Assembly: GCF_019745455.1 (NCBI RefSeq)
Contig: NZ_JAIETD010000001.1
Span: 1 to 64,000 of the forward strand
Direction: 5' to 3'
Length of the DNA: 64,000 nucleotides
Source of the DNA: Methylobacterium sp.
GTDB lineage: Bacteria; Pseudomonadota; Alphaproteobacteria; Rhizobiales; Beijerinckiaceae
In this document: piece by piece, positions 44,368-52,825 of the stretch
Position numbering within the stretch: the stretch's first letter is position 1
Layout: every line of letters starts with the position of its first letter
Notes under the pieces: model-generated
What the model was told of the DNA's origin: nothing
The model's database searches: none
What the model saw: only the letters and a program-made list of their open reading frames with translations
Program-made: the position numbers and the translations under genes

Positions 44368-45270
44368 TCAACGGCGCGCCGCGGTGGTGGGACGCTCCTC
44401 TGCGAATTGCTTGAGAAACGCCGTCATCTCGGCGAGTTCCGGTGCCTTCGAACGGAAGGCGACCGAGAGGGCGAGCAGCGTATCGGCATGATCGAGGTCG
44501 GGATAGACCCGTTCCTGCACCGAGACGCGGGCGGCGCGAAGCTTGGCGGCGAGGCTCCGCGTGTTGCGGGGGCGAACGATGGTATCGGCCTCGCCGGTTG
44601 CGAGGAAGGCCGGCGGCGAGAGCGGGCCAGCGAATGTGATCGGCTGGGTCGCCGCCTTGTCGGGTGCCTCGCCGAAGACCTGCTGGGCGGTGCCCTCGTC
44701 CAGCGGCAGGAAGTCGTAGGGGCCCGAGAGCCCGGCCACGGCGCGGATCGCCTGCGGGTTCACGCCGGCCCTTCGCAGGTAACGGTGGTCGAGTCCGAGC
44801 ATCACGGCGTTGTAGGCGCCCGCCGAATGACCGGCGAGGACGATGCGGCGCGGGTCGCCGCCATAGGCAACGATGTTGTCGCGCACCCACGCGATCGCGG
44901 CCGCTCCATCGTCGAGGAAGGCGGGGAAGCGAACCTCCGGGTAGAGCCGGTAATCGGGCATCACCGTCACGAACCCCTGCGCCGCCAGCGCCTGTCCGAC
45001 GAAGGCGTAATCCTCCTTCGATCCGCCCTTCCACGAGCCGCCGTAGAAGAAGACAAGCACCGGCGCGCTGGCAGGCGCCGAGACGGGGACGAAAACATCG
45101 AGCCGTCCGCGGGGTCCGGGCCCGTAAGCCGCATCCTTGAGTGCCAGCCGTCCGCCCCCGTCGCGCGGGCCTAGGGCATCGAACAGCGCCAGCGGCGAGC
45201 AGGCACCGAGGCCGAGGACGCTGAGGGCCAGGGTGAAATAGCCGGCGGCAGCAGTCAGGAAACGAGTCAT
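44368..45270 (-). CDS. Lipoprotein alpha/beta-hydrolase (carboxylesterase-like)
   Basis: A 300-residue hydrolase with a lipoprotein signal peptide (LSVLGLGAC lipobox, Cys24). The oxyanion HGG-like motif is FFYGGSW, the nucleophile Ser lies in LAGHSAGAYNAVM, and the catalytic Asp and His are probably in TGEADTIV and LDHADTL. It resembles the BD-FAE/Est-type esterases. Convergence with the GH10 gene makes activity on acylated sugars or hemicellulose side chains attractive, but this is inference. Confidence 0.9.
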   Translation of the reverse strand: MTRFLTAAAGYFTLALSVLGLGACSPLALFDALGPRDGGGRLALKDAAYGPGPRGRLDVFVPVSAPASAPVLVFFYGGSWKGGSKEDYAFVGQALAAQGFVTVMPDYRLYPEVRFPAFLDDGAAAIAWVRDNIVAYGGDPRRIVLAGHSAGAYNAVMLGLDHRYLRRAGVNPQAIRAVAGLSGPYDFLPLDEGTAQQVFGEAPDKAATQPITFAGPLSPPAFLATGEADTIVRPRNTRSLAAKLRAARVSVQERVYPDLDHADTLLALSVAFRSKAPELAEMTAFLKQFAEERPTTAARR

Positions 45271-45368
45271 TCAGCTCTCGAAACGGGGCAGTAATCCCTG
45301 ATCCATGCCGGAGAGGGCGGATTCATGACCGAATGGCGAGGCGAACTGGGCAGCTGTATCGCAGGGGG

Positions 45369-45584
45369 TCAGTAATGCGGCGGCGGTTGCTCGGCCGCTC
45401 CCCCTTGCGGCCGGTTGCCCGCCTCCTCGATCCGCTCCTGCAGGGCGGCGATCTGCCGGCTGAGCCGGTCGATGAGCCGCCATTGCTCGGTGATCGTGCG
45501 GTTGAGGTCTTCCAGCGTCAGGTCCTGCTCGGTCAGGCGCATCTCGAGGGTGACGATCCGCTCGGCGAGGTCGGCATCGCTCAT
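45369..45584 (-). CDS. slyX: SlyX family protein
   Basis: A 71-residue protein with a long coiled coil (LAERIVTLEMRLTEQDLTLE to IAALQERIEE) and the typical Pro-rich C-terminal PPPHY. Its ATG overlaps the stop of trhO (ATGA). SlyX has no firmly known function. Confidence 0.9.
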   Translation of the reverse strand: MSDADLAERIVTLEMRLTEQDLTLEDLNRTITEQWRLIDRLSRQIAALQERIEEAGNRPQGGAAEQPPPHY

Positions 45585-46333
45585 CGAAGGGATTCCGGTG
45601 CGTGGTCGGGGCGCTCGACGAGGCCCGGCCCGAGGGCGATCCGGTTGTCGAAGACGAAGCAGTCGCCGCGCCAGCGGCTCTCGGCCTCCGGCACGGCCTC
45701 CAGGTAGCGCAGGATGCCACCCGCCAGGGTGTGGACCTCGGCAAAGCCCCGTGCCCGCAGATAGGCGCCGGCCTTCTCGCAGCGTATGCCGCCGGTGCAG
45801 TACATGGCGACGATCGGATGCGCCGCGGGATCGAGCCCATCGGCATAGGCGCGAAAATCCGAGAACCGCTTGAGGCCGGGATCGACCGCGCCCGGGAAGC
45901 TGCCGAGCGCCACCTCGAAGGCGTTGCGGGCGTCTATGAGGAGCAGCCCCGATCTGTCGAGCAGCGCGTTCCACTCCTTCGGCGCGACCGGCTCGGGCGC
46001 GGCGGTGCAGGGATCGGTCACGCCGCGATCGAAGGTGACGATTTCGGGCTTCAGCCTCACCTTGAGTTGGCTAAACGGCGGCTCCGCTGCTCGCGACAGC
46101 TTGCAATCCAGGCGCTCGAATCGTCCGCCAAAAAGGGAGGCATGGCGCAGCTCGATCAGGAAAGCCTCGATGTCGGCTGATGTCCCGGCGACGGTTCCGT
46201 TCAACCCTTCGCGGGCGATGAGAAGCGTGCCGGTGAGGCGATGCGCTTCGCAAAGTGCGATGAGCGGCAGATGCAGGTCTGCGGCATCGGGCAGGGCGAC
46301 GAAGCGGTAGAGGGCGGCGACGGTGAAGGACAT
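45581..46333 (-). CDS. trhO: tRNA uridine(34) hydroxylase TrhO (YceA, rhodanese-like)
   Basis: A 250-residue protein: an N-terminal acylphosphatase-like domain (SFTVAALYRFVALPDA ... REGLNGTVAGT) and a rhodanese domain (about 105-225) with LLIDARNAFEVALG and the active-site loop YCTGGIRCEKA. TrhO uses oxygen to make 5-hydroxyuridine at the tRNA wobble position. The start at 46333 (MSFTVAAL) is chosen by family fit; an in-frame start 33 bases upstream is unlikely. Forms an operon with slyX. Confidence 0.94.
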   Translation of the reverse strand: MSFTVAALYRFVALPDAADLHLPLIALCEAHRLTGTLLIAREGLNGTVAGTSADIEAFLIELRHASLFGGRFERLDCKLSRAAEPPFSQLKVRLKPEIVTFDRGVTDPCTAAPEPVAPKEWNALLDRSGLLLIDARNAFEVALGSFPGAVDPGLKRFSDFRAYADGLDPAAHPIVAMYCTGGIRCEKAGAYLRARGFAEVHTLAGGILRYLEAVPEAESRWRGDCFVFDNRIALGPGLVERPDHAPESLR

Positions 46334-46608
46334 GACGCCCCGCTCTAGCAGGGGGCGAGCCGGCATGGAACGCCTCCCGAAGCGGCGCCGAACCGGCGGG
46401 GCGCACCTTCCTCCACGCCGAAGCGCTGAAACATGCGCCAGGGACCCATAATACCGAAGAACCCGCGCTGCCTCGGTGGTAGCGATGCTCAGGACGATGC
46501 TAACAGGACATATTTGCTGAGGCGCCCGACTACGCCACGGTCTGCCGGCGCTGAGTGCAGGGCGGAATCTAACTGAAAAAATAAATACTTAACGGGTGTA
46601 CGGCGTTC
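46334..46608. other. Intergenic region upstream of the TauE/SafE gene
   Basis: About 275 bases with no gene. Its last 35 bases are A-rich (AAAAAATAAATACTTAACGG) and probably contain the promoter of the downstream transporter gene. Confidence 0.3.
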
Positions 46609-47361
46609 ATGCTCCTCGATCTCGATCCCGCCGCGCTCGCCGTCGCAGCCTTCGCCTTCTTCCTCGCGGGCTTCGTCAAGGGCGTGGTCGGGCTCGGGCT
46701 CCCACCCGTCGCTATGGGATTGCTCAGCCTGATCATGGCGCCGGCTCAGGCCGCCGCACTCCTCGTCGTACCGGCCTTCGTCACCAATGTCTGGCAGCTC
46801 GCTGCTGGCCCACGCTTCGCTCCGCTGGCGCGCCGGCTCTGGCCGATGCTTGCTGCGAGCGTCATCTCAACCCTGGCGGTGGCGGCGCTGCTGCACGGCC
46901 AGTTCGGGGGAGGGGCCCTCATCGCCCTGGGTTTCGCGCTGATCGCGTCGGCGATCCTCGGCCTCACCGCACCGCGCTTCAGGGTGCCGCCAGGAGCAGA
47001 ACGCTGGCTCGCGCCCCTGGCCGGTGCCGCGACCGGTCTGGTGACGGCTGCAACAGGCGTTTCCTCAATCCCGGCTGCGCCTTTCCTCGGGTCCCTTGGC
47101 CTAGGCCGGGAGGATCTCATCCAGGCACTTGGGCTCTCGTTCACCGTGTCGACCGTCGCCCTCGCGGTGGCGCTCACCGGCAGCGGCGTCCTCGGCCTTC
47201 GCATCGCTGGCGTCTCGACCCTGGCCCTGGTGCCTGCCCTCGCCGGCATGCTGCTCGGCGGCTGGGTGCGAGGGAGAGTCAGCGAATCGGTGTTCCGACG
47301 CTGCTTCTTCCTCGGGCTCCTGGGTCTCGGACTCCATCTCGCCTCCCGCGCCGTGATCTGA
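46609..47361 (+). CDS. TauE/SafE family membrane transporter
   Basis: A 250-residue integral membrane protein with about 8 helices and the two family repeats: FLAGFVKGVVGLGLPPVAMG at the start and AGAATGLVTAATGVSSIPAAPF in the middle. The family exports or imports small organosulfur or carboxylate anions such as sulfite, sulfoacetate or taurine. The substrate cannot be read from the sequence or neighbours. Confidence 0.92.
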   Translation: MLLDLDPAALAVAAFAFFLAGFVKGVVGLGLPPVAMGLLSLIMAPAQAAALLVVPAFVTNVWQLAAGPRFAPLARRLWPMLAASVISTLAVAALLHGQFGGGALIALGFALIASAILGLTAPRFRVPPGAERWLAPLAGAATGLVTAATGVSSIPAAPFLGSLGLGREDLIQALGLSFTVSTVALAVALTGSGVLGLRIAGVSTLALVPALAGMLLGGWVRGRVSESVFRRCFFLGLLGLGLHLASRAVI

Positions 47362-47375
47362 CGCGAAAAACCCGG

Positions 47376-47447
47376 TGCCGGTGGAGAGGATTGAACTCCC
47401 GACCTTCGGTTTACAAAACCGCTGCACTACCGCTGTGCTACACCGGC
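47376..47447 (-). tRNA. tRNA-Thr (anticodon TGT)
   Basis: The minus strand gives an acceptor GCCGGTG/CACCGGC with discriminator A, a D-stem GCAC/GTGC, an anticodon stem with loop TTTGTAA (anticodon TGT) and a T-arm GGGAG-TTCAATC-CTCTC. The base pair at the top of the anticodon stem is a G/A mismatch. CCA is not encoded (CCG follows). Confidence 0.95.
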
Positions 47448-47524
47448 GACCGTGATGGCTTGCTAGCAGCGACGGCGCGGGGGTTCAACCCGATTGGCCT
47501 TCAGGATGCCGCGGCTGCCGAGGA

Positions 47525-48145
47525 TCAGCCGAACCGCGACAGCCAATCGGTAGCGAGCGCGACGTCGGCATTCGACAGTGCGTGGCCTGCCGGGAGGATG
47601 CGGTAATCGAGGTCGGCGCGGTGAGCAGCGAGGTCCTGTGCCAGACGACCGGCATTCTCCCGCGTCACGATCGGGTCGGCGCTACCAGACAGCATCAGGA
47701 TCGGGAGCCCGCTAAGATCGACGTCCGGTGTTTCGCCGAGGGGCGCCATGGCGCGGATCAGCACAGCTCCCATGAAGGTGCCGGGATGCAGCATCAGGGT
47801 CGCCGCCGCGATGTTGGCGCCGTTGGAGAATCCGACCGCGATCGGAGCTGTCAGCCCGTAGGTGCTCCGTGCCTCGGTGACGAAGCGGGCAAGGTCGCCG
47901 GCGCGGCGGAGCAGGTCGGCCTCGTCGAACACGCCCTCGGCGAGGCGGCGGAAGAAGCGCGGCATGCCGCGCTCCAGCACCGCTCCGCGCGGGGAGAGCA
48001 GGGCCGCGCCAGGGGCGATCTCGCGCCCGAGGCCGATGAGGGCGGTCTCGTCGCCGCCGGTCCCGTGCAGGAGGAGAAGCGGCGGTCGGCTTCGATCAGT
48101 GCCGGGGTCGAAGCGATGAATGAAACTCAGGTTCTGGCCGGTCAT
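47525..48145 (-). CDS. Alpha/beta hydrolase, MhqD-like carboxylesterase/phospholipase
   Basis: A 206-residue cytosolic serine hydrolase. LLLLHGTGGDETAL is the oxyanion part, the nucleophile Ser lies in AVGFSNGANIAA, and the catalytic Asp and His are in LSGSADPIV and PAGHALSNAD. It is typical of the YpfH/MhqD phospholipase-carboxylesterase group. It follows the ring-cleaving dioxygenase gene by 60 bases on the same strand. In Bacillus the analogous mhqD and mhqO genes are induced by hydroquinones; joint action on an aromatic ring-cleavage product is inferred. Confidence 0.92.
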   Translation of the reverse strand: MTGQNLSFIHRFDPGTDRSRPPLLLLHGTGGDETALIGLGREIAPGAALLSPRGAVLERGMPRFFRRLAEGVFDEADLLRRAGDLARFVTEARSTYGLTAPIAVGFSNGANIAAATLMLHPGTFMGAVLIRAMAPLGETPDVDLSGLPILMLSGSADPIVTRENAGRLAQDLAAHRADLDYRILPAGHALSNADVALATDWLSRFG

Positions 48146-48205
48146 GACATCACCATGGGACAGAGGAGGGCGATCCGCCCCGGCTGACCGGGGCGGAGAT
48201 GCCGT

Positions 48206-49111
48206 TCAGTCGAGGCGCGGCAGGACCGCCTCGATCCGGGCGCGGTGCGCCTCAAGGCCGGAGGGGAGCTTGAGTGCTTCCCCTAGGGCGTCCGCGGGCT
48301 CGTCGAAGGCGAAGCCCGGGATGTCGGTGGCGATCTCGAACAGCACGCCGCCCGGCTCGCGGAAGTAGACGGACCGGAAGTAGTTTCGGTCGCGCTGCTC
48401 CGTTACCGAGAGACCGTGCCGCTCCCTCAGCCTCGCTGCCATCGCCTCCTGCTCGGCATCGTCCGCCGCACGGAAGGCGATGTGGTGGACCGTGCCGGCG
48501 CCGGGCCGGCCTCGCTCAGCCTCGCCGACGGCCTCGATCGTGACGAGGCCGCCGAGCTTTGCGTCGCTTCCCAACCGGACGAACGCGCCTTCACGGGCGC
48601 GCTCGGTGAACCCGAGGACATCGGTGAGGATCGCCGCCGTCGGACAAGCCTCGGTGAGGCGCAGAGTGACGCCGTGGAAGCCGCGGATGGCCTCGGAGGA
48701 CGTTGTCTCCCCCAACCCGTCGATGCCGACGAGCGCGAGCGACATGCCGTCGGGATCGGTAAATCGCACAACCGTTTCGCCGAAACGCTGCACCGGCGTC
48801 TCGAAGGCGACGCCATGCGACGCGAAGCGATCCATCCAGGCTGCGATCGACGCGCGCGGCACCGTGAAGGCAGTCTCCTGCGTTTCGCCGGTGCCGAGCC
48901 GGCCACGTGCAGCCTGCTCGATCGGGAAGAAGGTCAGGATCGTGCCGGGGTTGCCGGCCTCGTCGCCGTAGTAGAGGTGGTAGGTGCCCGGGTCGTCGAA
49001 ATTGACGGTCTTCTTCACGAGCCGGAGCCCGAGCACCCGACGATAGAAGTCGAGGTTGCGCTGGGCAGGGCCGGAATAGGCGGTGACGTGGTGCAGACCG
49101 TGGGCGGACAT
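48206..49111 (-). CDS. VOC-family ring-cleaving dioxygenase (MhqO/MhqA-like)
   Basis: A 301-residue iron-dependent extradiol-type dioxygenase made of two vicinal-oxygen-chelate modules. Metal ligands are probably the first His of LHHVTAYSG, the first His of VHHIAFRAA and the Glu in VLFEIATD. YHLYYGDEAGNPGTILTFFP is strongly conserved in the MhqO/PcpA-like branch that opens hydroquinone rings. The start at 49111 has GGAG upstream. A divergent LysR gene suggests induction by its aromatic substrate. Confidence 0.93.
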   Translation of the reverse strand: MSAHGLHHVTAYSGPAQRNLDFYRRVLGLRLVKKTVNFDDPGTYHLYYGDEAGNPGTILTFFPIEQAARGRLGTGETQETAFTVPRASIAAWMDRFASHGVAFETPVQRFGETVVRFTDPDGMSLALVGIDGLGETTSSEAIRGFHGVTLRLTEACPTAAILTDVLGFTERAREGAFVRLGSDAKLGGLVTIEAVGEAERGRPGAGTVHHIAFRAADDAEQEAMAARLRERHGLSVTEQRDRNYFRSVYFREPGGVLFEIATDIPGFAFDEPADALGEALKLPSGLEAHRARIEAVLPRLD

Positions 49112-49190
49112 GGCGGATCTCCTCGCGTGCTTCGTCGAGGTGACGAAGCGTGTGACGCCGATATGGACCTTGCCTTGAGCGTCCGAAATG

Positions 49191-49214
49191 GAAACGATGG
49201 AAACGCATCGTTTC
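49191..49214. promoter_or_regulatory. Operator-like dyad between the dioxygenase and LysR genes
   Basis: GAAACGAT at 49191-49198 and ATCGTTTC at 49207-49214 form an 8-base inverted repeat with an 8-base spacer; inside it GAAACG-CAT-CGTTTC (49200-49214) forms a tighter dyad. It lies 13 bases before the LysR start and 80 bases before the dioxygenase start, a suitable place for LysR autorepression and activation. Confidence 0.6.
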
Positions 49215-49227
49215 GAGATCGCTGCTA

Positions 49228-50157
49228 ATGGCACGTCTTCCCGACTTCGAGGCCTGGGCCATCTTCGCCAAGGTCGCTGAGACCGGCTCCTTCGTCAGGG
49301 CCGCGACCGAACTCGGCCTCTCGAAAGGCACCGTGTCGAAGGCGGTGAGCCGGCTGGAGGCCCGCCTCGGCGCGCCTTTGTTTCACCGCACGTCCCGCCG
49401 CCTCGCATTGACCGAAGCCGGCCGGCTCGGCCGGGAGGGGGCCGCCCGTATCCTGACGGAGGGCGAGGCGGCCGAGGCGCTGGCCCTGACGACGGCGGCC
49501 GAGCCGCGCGGCCGGGTCCGGCTCGCCTGCCCGATGTCGTTCGGTGTGGCCCATGTCGCGCCGCTCCTGCCTGCTTTTCTCGCGCGCCACCCGCAGGTCC
49601 AGGTCGACCTTCACCTCAGCGATGCTCTGGTGGACCTCGTCGGCGGTGGGTTCGATCTCGGCTTGCGCATCGCGGCACTCGCCGATTCGAGCCTCAAGGT
49701 CCGCCGCCTGTGCGGCATCCGTCGGTCCCTCGTGGCGGCACCTGCCTATCTCGACCGGCACGGCCGGCCCGAGCATCCGCGCGACCTCGCCCGCCATGCC
49801 TGTCTCGGCTACGCCTATCTCCCGAGCCCCGACCGATGGCGTTTCTTCGATGCCGATGGAGGTGAGGCCATCGTCGTACCGGAGGGACCGCTTCGCGCCA
49901 ACAATGCCGATGCCCTCGCGCCGGCCCTGCGCGCCGGGCTCGGTCTCGCAGTCCAGCCCGATTTCCTCGTCTGGGACGATCTTGCGGCCGGGCGGCTCGA
50001 ACGGGTCATGACGGCCTGGTCGCCCCCGCCCATCGCCCTCAACATGGTGATGCCCCCCGGTACCCTGCGCCCGGCGCGCGTGACCGCCCTTATCGCTTTC
50101 CTCGAACGCGAGCTCCTGGCGACACCCTGGAGCCGGGATGTGGCGTCGAAGACGTAG
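49228..50157 (+). CDS. LysR-family transcriptional regulator
   Basis: A 309-residue regulator. The winged HTH (about 5-65) reads FEAWAIFAKVAETGSFVRAA then LSKGTVSKAVSRLEARLGAP; the effector domain follows (GRVRLACPMSFGVAHVAPLL). It is divergent from the Mhq-like operon, as LysR regulators usually are from their targets, with a dyad in between. Likely an activator or repressor responding to quinone-like aromatics. Confidence 0.94.
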   Translation: MARLPDFEAWAIFAKVAETGSFVRAATELGLSKGTVSKAVSRLEARLGAPLFHRTSRRLALTEAGRLGREGAARILTEGEAAEALALTTAAEPRGRVRLACPMSFGVAHVAPLLPAFLARHPQVQVDLHLSDALVDLVGGGFDLGLRIAALADSSLKVRRLCGIRRSLVAAPAYLDRHGRPEHPRDLARHACLGYAYLPSPDRWRFFDADGGEAIVVPEGPLRANNADALAPALRAGLGLAVQPDFLVWDDLAAGRLERVMTAWSPPPIALNMVMPPGTLRPARVTALIAFLERELLATPWSRDVASKT

Positions 50158-50256
50158 AAGGTGGATGTCGCGTGCGACTTGTTGCGGTGTGGTCTCCGTC
50201 CTGCTTTGCCGAATGAGGAGTACCCGCCTGACCTGCGGGCAGTGACGAGGACGCGC

Positions 50257-50985
50257 ATGGCGGGTAAGGCGGCGACACAGGATGCGACGAGCCGGGTCGG
50301 GACGATCTGCAGATCGTTGCGGCGGGCCATCGTCGAACGCGCGCTGCTGCCGGGCGACCGCCTGCCGGAGGATGCCTTGGGCGAGCGTTTCGGTGTCAGC
50401 CGTACCATCGCCCGCCAGACTCTGGGCCAGCTTGCCGCCGAGGGCCTGGTTGAACTGCGCCGCAATCGCATCGCCGTAGTGGCGACGCCGAGCTGGGACG
50501 AAGCCCGCGACGCCTTCGAAGTCCGAATTGCCTTGGAAAGGCTGGTGATGCGGCGACTGGTCGGACGCCTAAGCGGCGACCAGCACGCGGCTCTGCTCGC
50601 TCATATCGATCAGGAGGATGCCGCTCGGCACGGAACCGAGGCCGCCTCGATCCGCCTCGCTACCGAGTTCCACCTTTTGCTTGCCGAGATGACCGGCAGC
50701 CCCGTGCTCAACCGCTATGTCGGAGAGCTCGGCTATCGCTGTGCGCTGATCCTCTCGCTCTACAGCCGGCCGCATTCGTCCGACTGCGCGGTGAGTGAGC
50801 ACCGCGAGATCGTCGCGGCTCTGGTTGCGGGGGACGAGGACAAGGTGACCGCCCTCATGGACCATCACCTCGATGCGGTGGCCGAGCGCGCCCACATCGT
50901 CGCCGAACCGCCGCGCGACCGCGACCTCGGGCGCCTGCTGGCGCCCTATGTCGAAGATGGGGGAAGCCGGCGCAGGGCCGGCTGA
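50257..50985 (+). CDS. GntR-family regulator (FCD/FadR subfamily)
   Basis: A 242-residue regulator: GntR winged HTH at about 15-75 (ERALLPGDRLPEDALGERFGVSRTIARQTLGQLAAEGLV) and a C-terminal FCD helical domain with metal-type residues, e.g. EFHLLLAEMTGS and SEHREIVAALVAGDE. The ATG at 50257 has GAGGA 7 bases upstream; a longer upstream frame is not credible. No clear target gene lies beside it. Confidence 0.92.
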   Translation: MAGKAATQDATSRVGTICRSLRRAIVERALLPGDRLPEDALGERFGVSRTIARQTLGQLAAEGLVELRRNRIAVVATPSWDEARDAFEVRIALERLVMRRLVGRLSGDQHAALLAHIDQEDAARHGTEAASIRLATEFHLLLAEMTGSPVLNRYVGELGYRCALILSLYSRPHSSDCAVSEHREIVAALVAGDEDKVTALMDHHLDAVAERAHIVAEPPRDRDLGRLLAPYVEDGGSRRRAG

Positions 50986-50988
50986 GGC

Positions 50989-51378
50989 TTACTCGGCCTG
51001 CGCCGTCCGCGTCGCCTGGCGTGTCGCGGTCCAACGGCCCGAGCATAGGGCCGACACCTTCCAGGTGCCGCCGCCTGAGCGGCCATCCAAACGGCCCGTC
51101 ACCGCTCCGCTCGCCGCGCCCTTGGCGACGTTGAGCCCGACGATACCGTCCTGAGAGACACGGCCCGAAATGGAAGCGCTGTCGCTGGCCGAGACCAGGG
51201 TCACAGAGCCGTCGCGGATCGCGACGGCGTAGCGCGCGCGCGCATCGCAGATGCCGCTCTCGGTGACGAGGTCGACCGACCACGCCCCGTTGAAGGTGCC
51301 GCCATCCTTTGCCGATACGCCTCCGCTCTGTCCCAACACAACGGCGCTCAAGGCCATGACGACAGCAACTTTCAACAT
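50989..51378 (-). CDS. Small exported protein of unknown function
   Basis: A 129-residue protein with a signal peptide (MLKVAVVMALSAVVLG, cleaved near VSA at about 23). The mature part is a beta-rich domain common in Rhizobiales: FNGAWSVDLVTESGICDARARY, then SGRVSQDGIVGLNVAKGAAS and a Cys near the end (SALCSGRWTAT) that could pair with the first Cys. No function is known. Convergent with the GntR gene. Confidence 0.78.
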   Translation of the reverse strand: MLKVAVVMALSAVVLGQSGGVSAKDGGTFNGAWSVDLVTESGICDARARYAVAIRDGSVTLVSASDSASISGRVSQDGIVGLNVAKGAASGAVTGRLDGRSGGGTWKVSALCSGRWTATRQATRTAQAE

Positions 51379-51680
51379 CCAAGACCCCTCAAGTCAGCAT
51401 TATCCCACGCTCGCTCCACGGGCTGGGCGAGGATCCAAAACGATCAAGGGACCGTAAAGTTGGGATTGAAGTCATCATACTATCACACACGGCAAGATTA
51501 TGACACCGGCCGCCAAAATCGCGGCTTCGGTCGCCCTCAGGAGGCAGATATAGTCAAGATTGCGTGCGGTAGAGCTTGGGCTGATGCCTGCGACTGACAT
51601 GACCGCGCGTGAGAAGTTCTGCGATACGCCGGTCACCCACAGGATAGGGCGGCCACAACGCAGGGAGCCGCCCGCCAGTG
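51379..51680. other. Intergenic region
   Basis: About 300 bases with lower GC in parts (around 51470-51560). I see no gene, RNA or repeat. It probably holds the promoter of the exported protein at 50989-51378. Confidence 0.3.
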
Positions 51681-51857
51681 CTATTCAGACAATCGCCGCG
51701 GCACAGGGCTCCGATCCTCGGACTGCACCATAATCGCGCCTGCCAGGATGATCACGGACGTCGTCATCTGGACGAGGTCGAACAAGCTCGGAGCGGTAAT
51801 GAGGAGGGCGCGGAGGATTGCCCAAAGGACGTGCGAGACGCAGGTTTCGCTTTTCAA
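51681..51857 (-). CDS. Possible small membrane peptide overlapping the Trm112 gene
   Basis: A 58-codon frame starts at TTG 51857, overlapping the stop of the Trm112-like gene (TTGA). It encodes [17 protein letters not shown] and [13 protein letters not shown], two hydrophobic stretches, and ends RRLSE. The position and hydrophobic content suggest a translationally coupled membrane peptide. The TTG start and small size make it uncertain; a decayed gene end is the main alternative. Confidence 0.35.
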   Translation of the reverse strand: MKSETCVSHVLWAILRALLITAPSLFDLVQMTTSVIILAGAIMVQSEDRSPVPRRLSE

Positions 51858-52060
51858 TCAGTCAGAGGGCGGGCCTCTTCGGGCAGCATGATCGGAATGC
51901 CGTCCCGGATCGGATAGGCAAGCTTGGCCGAGCGGCTGATCAGCTCTTGCTTGTCGGCATCGTAATCGAGGGACTCCTTCGTGAGCGGACAAACCAGCAA
52001 CTCGAGGAGCTTCGGGTCGACGCGGGTTGCTTCCACCGCTTGGATCGGTTCGTTGGCCAT
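51854..52060 (-). CDS. Trm112 family protein
   Basis: A 68-residue protein: [20 protein letters not shown] and [17 protein letters not shown] are the YcaR/Trm112 signature. Bacterial members are small partner or zinc-ribbon-like proteins; only one Cys of the ribbon is left. The ATG at 52060 is preferred over an upstream TTG at 52069. It ends the operon that begins at 53743. Confidence 0.92.
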   Translation of the reverse strand: MANEPIQAVEATRVDPKLLELLVCPLTKESLDYDADKQELISRSAKLAYPIRDGIPIMLPEEARPLTD

Positions 52061-52084
52061 GGTCGGCAAGTCCTATCGGTCAGG

Positions 52085-52753
52085 TCACTGGAGGGTCGTC
52101 TCGGCCCCGGTGCCGCGCACCAACTCCATCTCGGTCACCGCGATCAAGACCTCGGCCCGCGATTTGAGGTCGGGAGCCTCGAGCATCGCCTGCTTTTCCG
52201 GGGGACCGAACGGGCTCATCATGCAGAGCGCGTTGACCAGCGCCTCGTTCGGAGCCTCGTCGATGCCTGCCCAGTCGACCTTGAGGTCGTTCGCCTCGAC
52301 GAAATCCTTGAGCGCCTTCAGCACACCTTCGCGGTCGACGGCATCCTCCCCCGCCCGCGGCTCGAAATCCGTGAGGAAGTCGTCGTAGGCGACTTGGCAG
52401 CGGCGATAGCGGGTAGTGGTGGCGAGTTCGCTGACCACGCGGAACCGGGCGATGCCGGTGAGCGAGATCAAGTAGCGGCCGTCACCCGTCTCGGCGAACT
52501 GAGTGATGCGGCCGGCGCAGCCGACTTGGAACAGGCGTGGCGTCATGGGCGACGACCCGGCCTCGACGTCGGGCTGGATCATGCCGATTACCCGGTCGCT
52601 GCGCAGCGCGTCGTCGATCATGGCCAGATATCGCGGCTCGAAGATGTTGAGGGGCATCTGCCCGCGCGGCAGCAGCAGCGCGCCGGGCAGCGGAAACACC
52701 GGAATCACGCCCGGACAATCATCCGGCCCCTTGTAACCCGCATGGGTGCTCAT
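52085..52753 (-). CDS. Lon-protease substrate-binding-domain protein
   Basis: A 222-residue stand-alone Lon N-terminal domain (LonSB, PUA-like). IPVFPLPGALLLPRGQMPLNIFEPRY is the hallmark; FQVGCAGRITQF and YLISLTGIARFRV follow. There is no ATPase or protease part. The ATG at 52753 has GAGGAG upstream. It sits between the CnoX-like and Trm112 genes, a common Rhizobiales arrangement. Confidence 0.94.
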   Translation of the reverse strand: MSTHAGYKGPDDCPGVIPVFPLPGALLLPRGQMPLNIFEPRYLAMIDDALRSDRVIGMIQPDVEAGSSPMTPRLFQVGCAGRITQFAETGDGRYLISLTGIARFRVVSELATTTRYRRCQVAYDDFLTDFEPRAGEDAVDREGVLKALKDFVEANDLKVDWAGIDEAPNEALVNALCMMSPFGPPEKQAMLEAPDLKSRAEVLIAVTEMELVRGTGAETTLQ

Positions 52754-52825
52754 CGCTTCTCCTCGGAGCCCGATCCCGGCCAATCGCCGGCACCGGACCC
52801 AACCTTGATCACGTCGAACGCGTCG

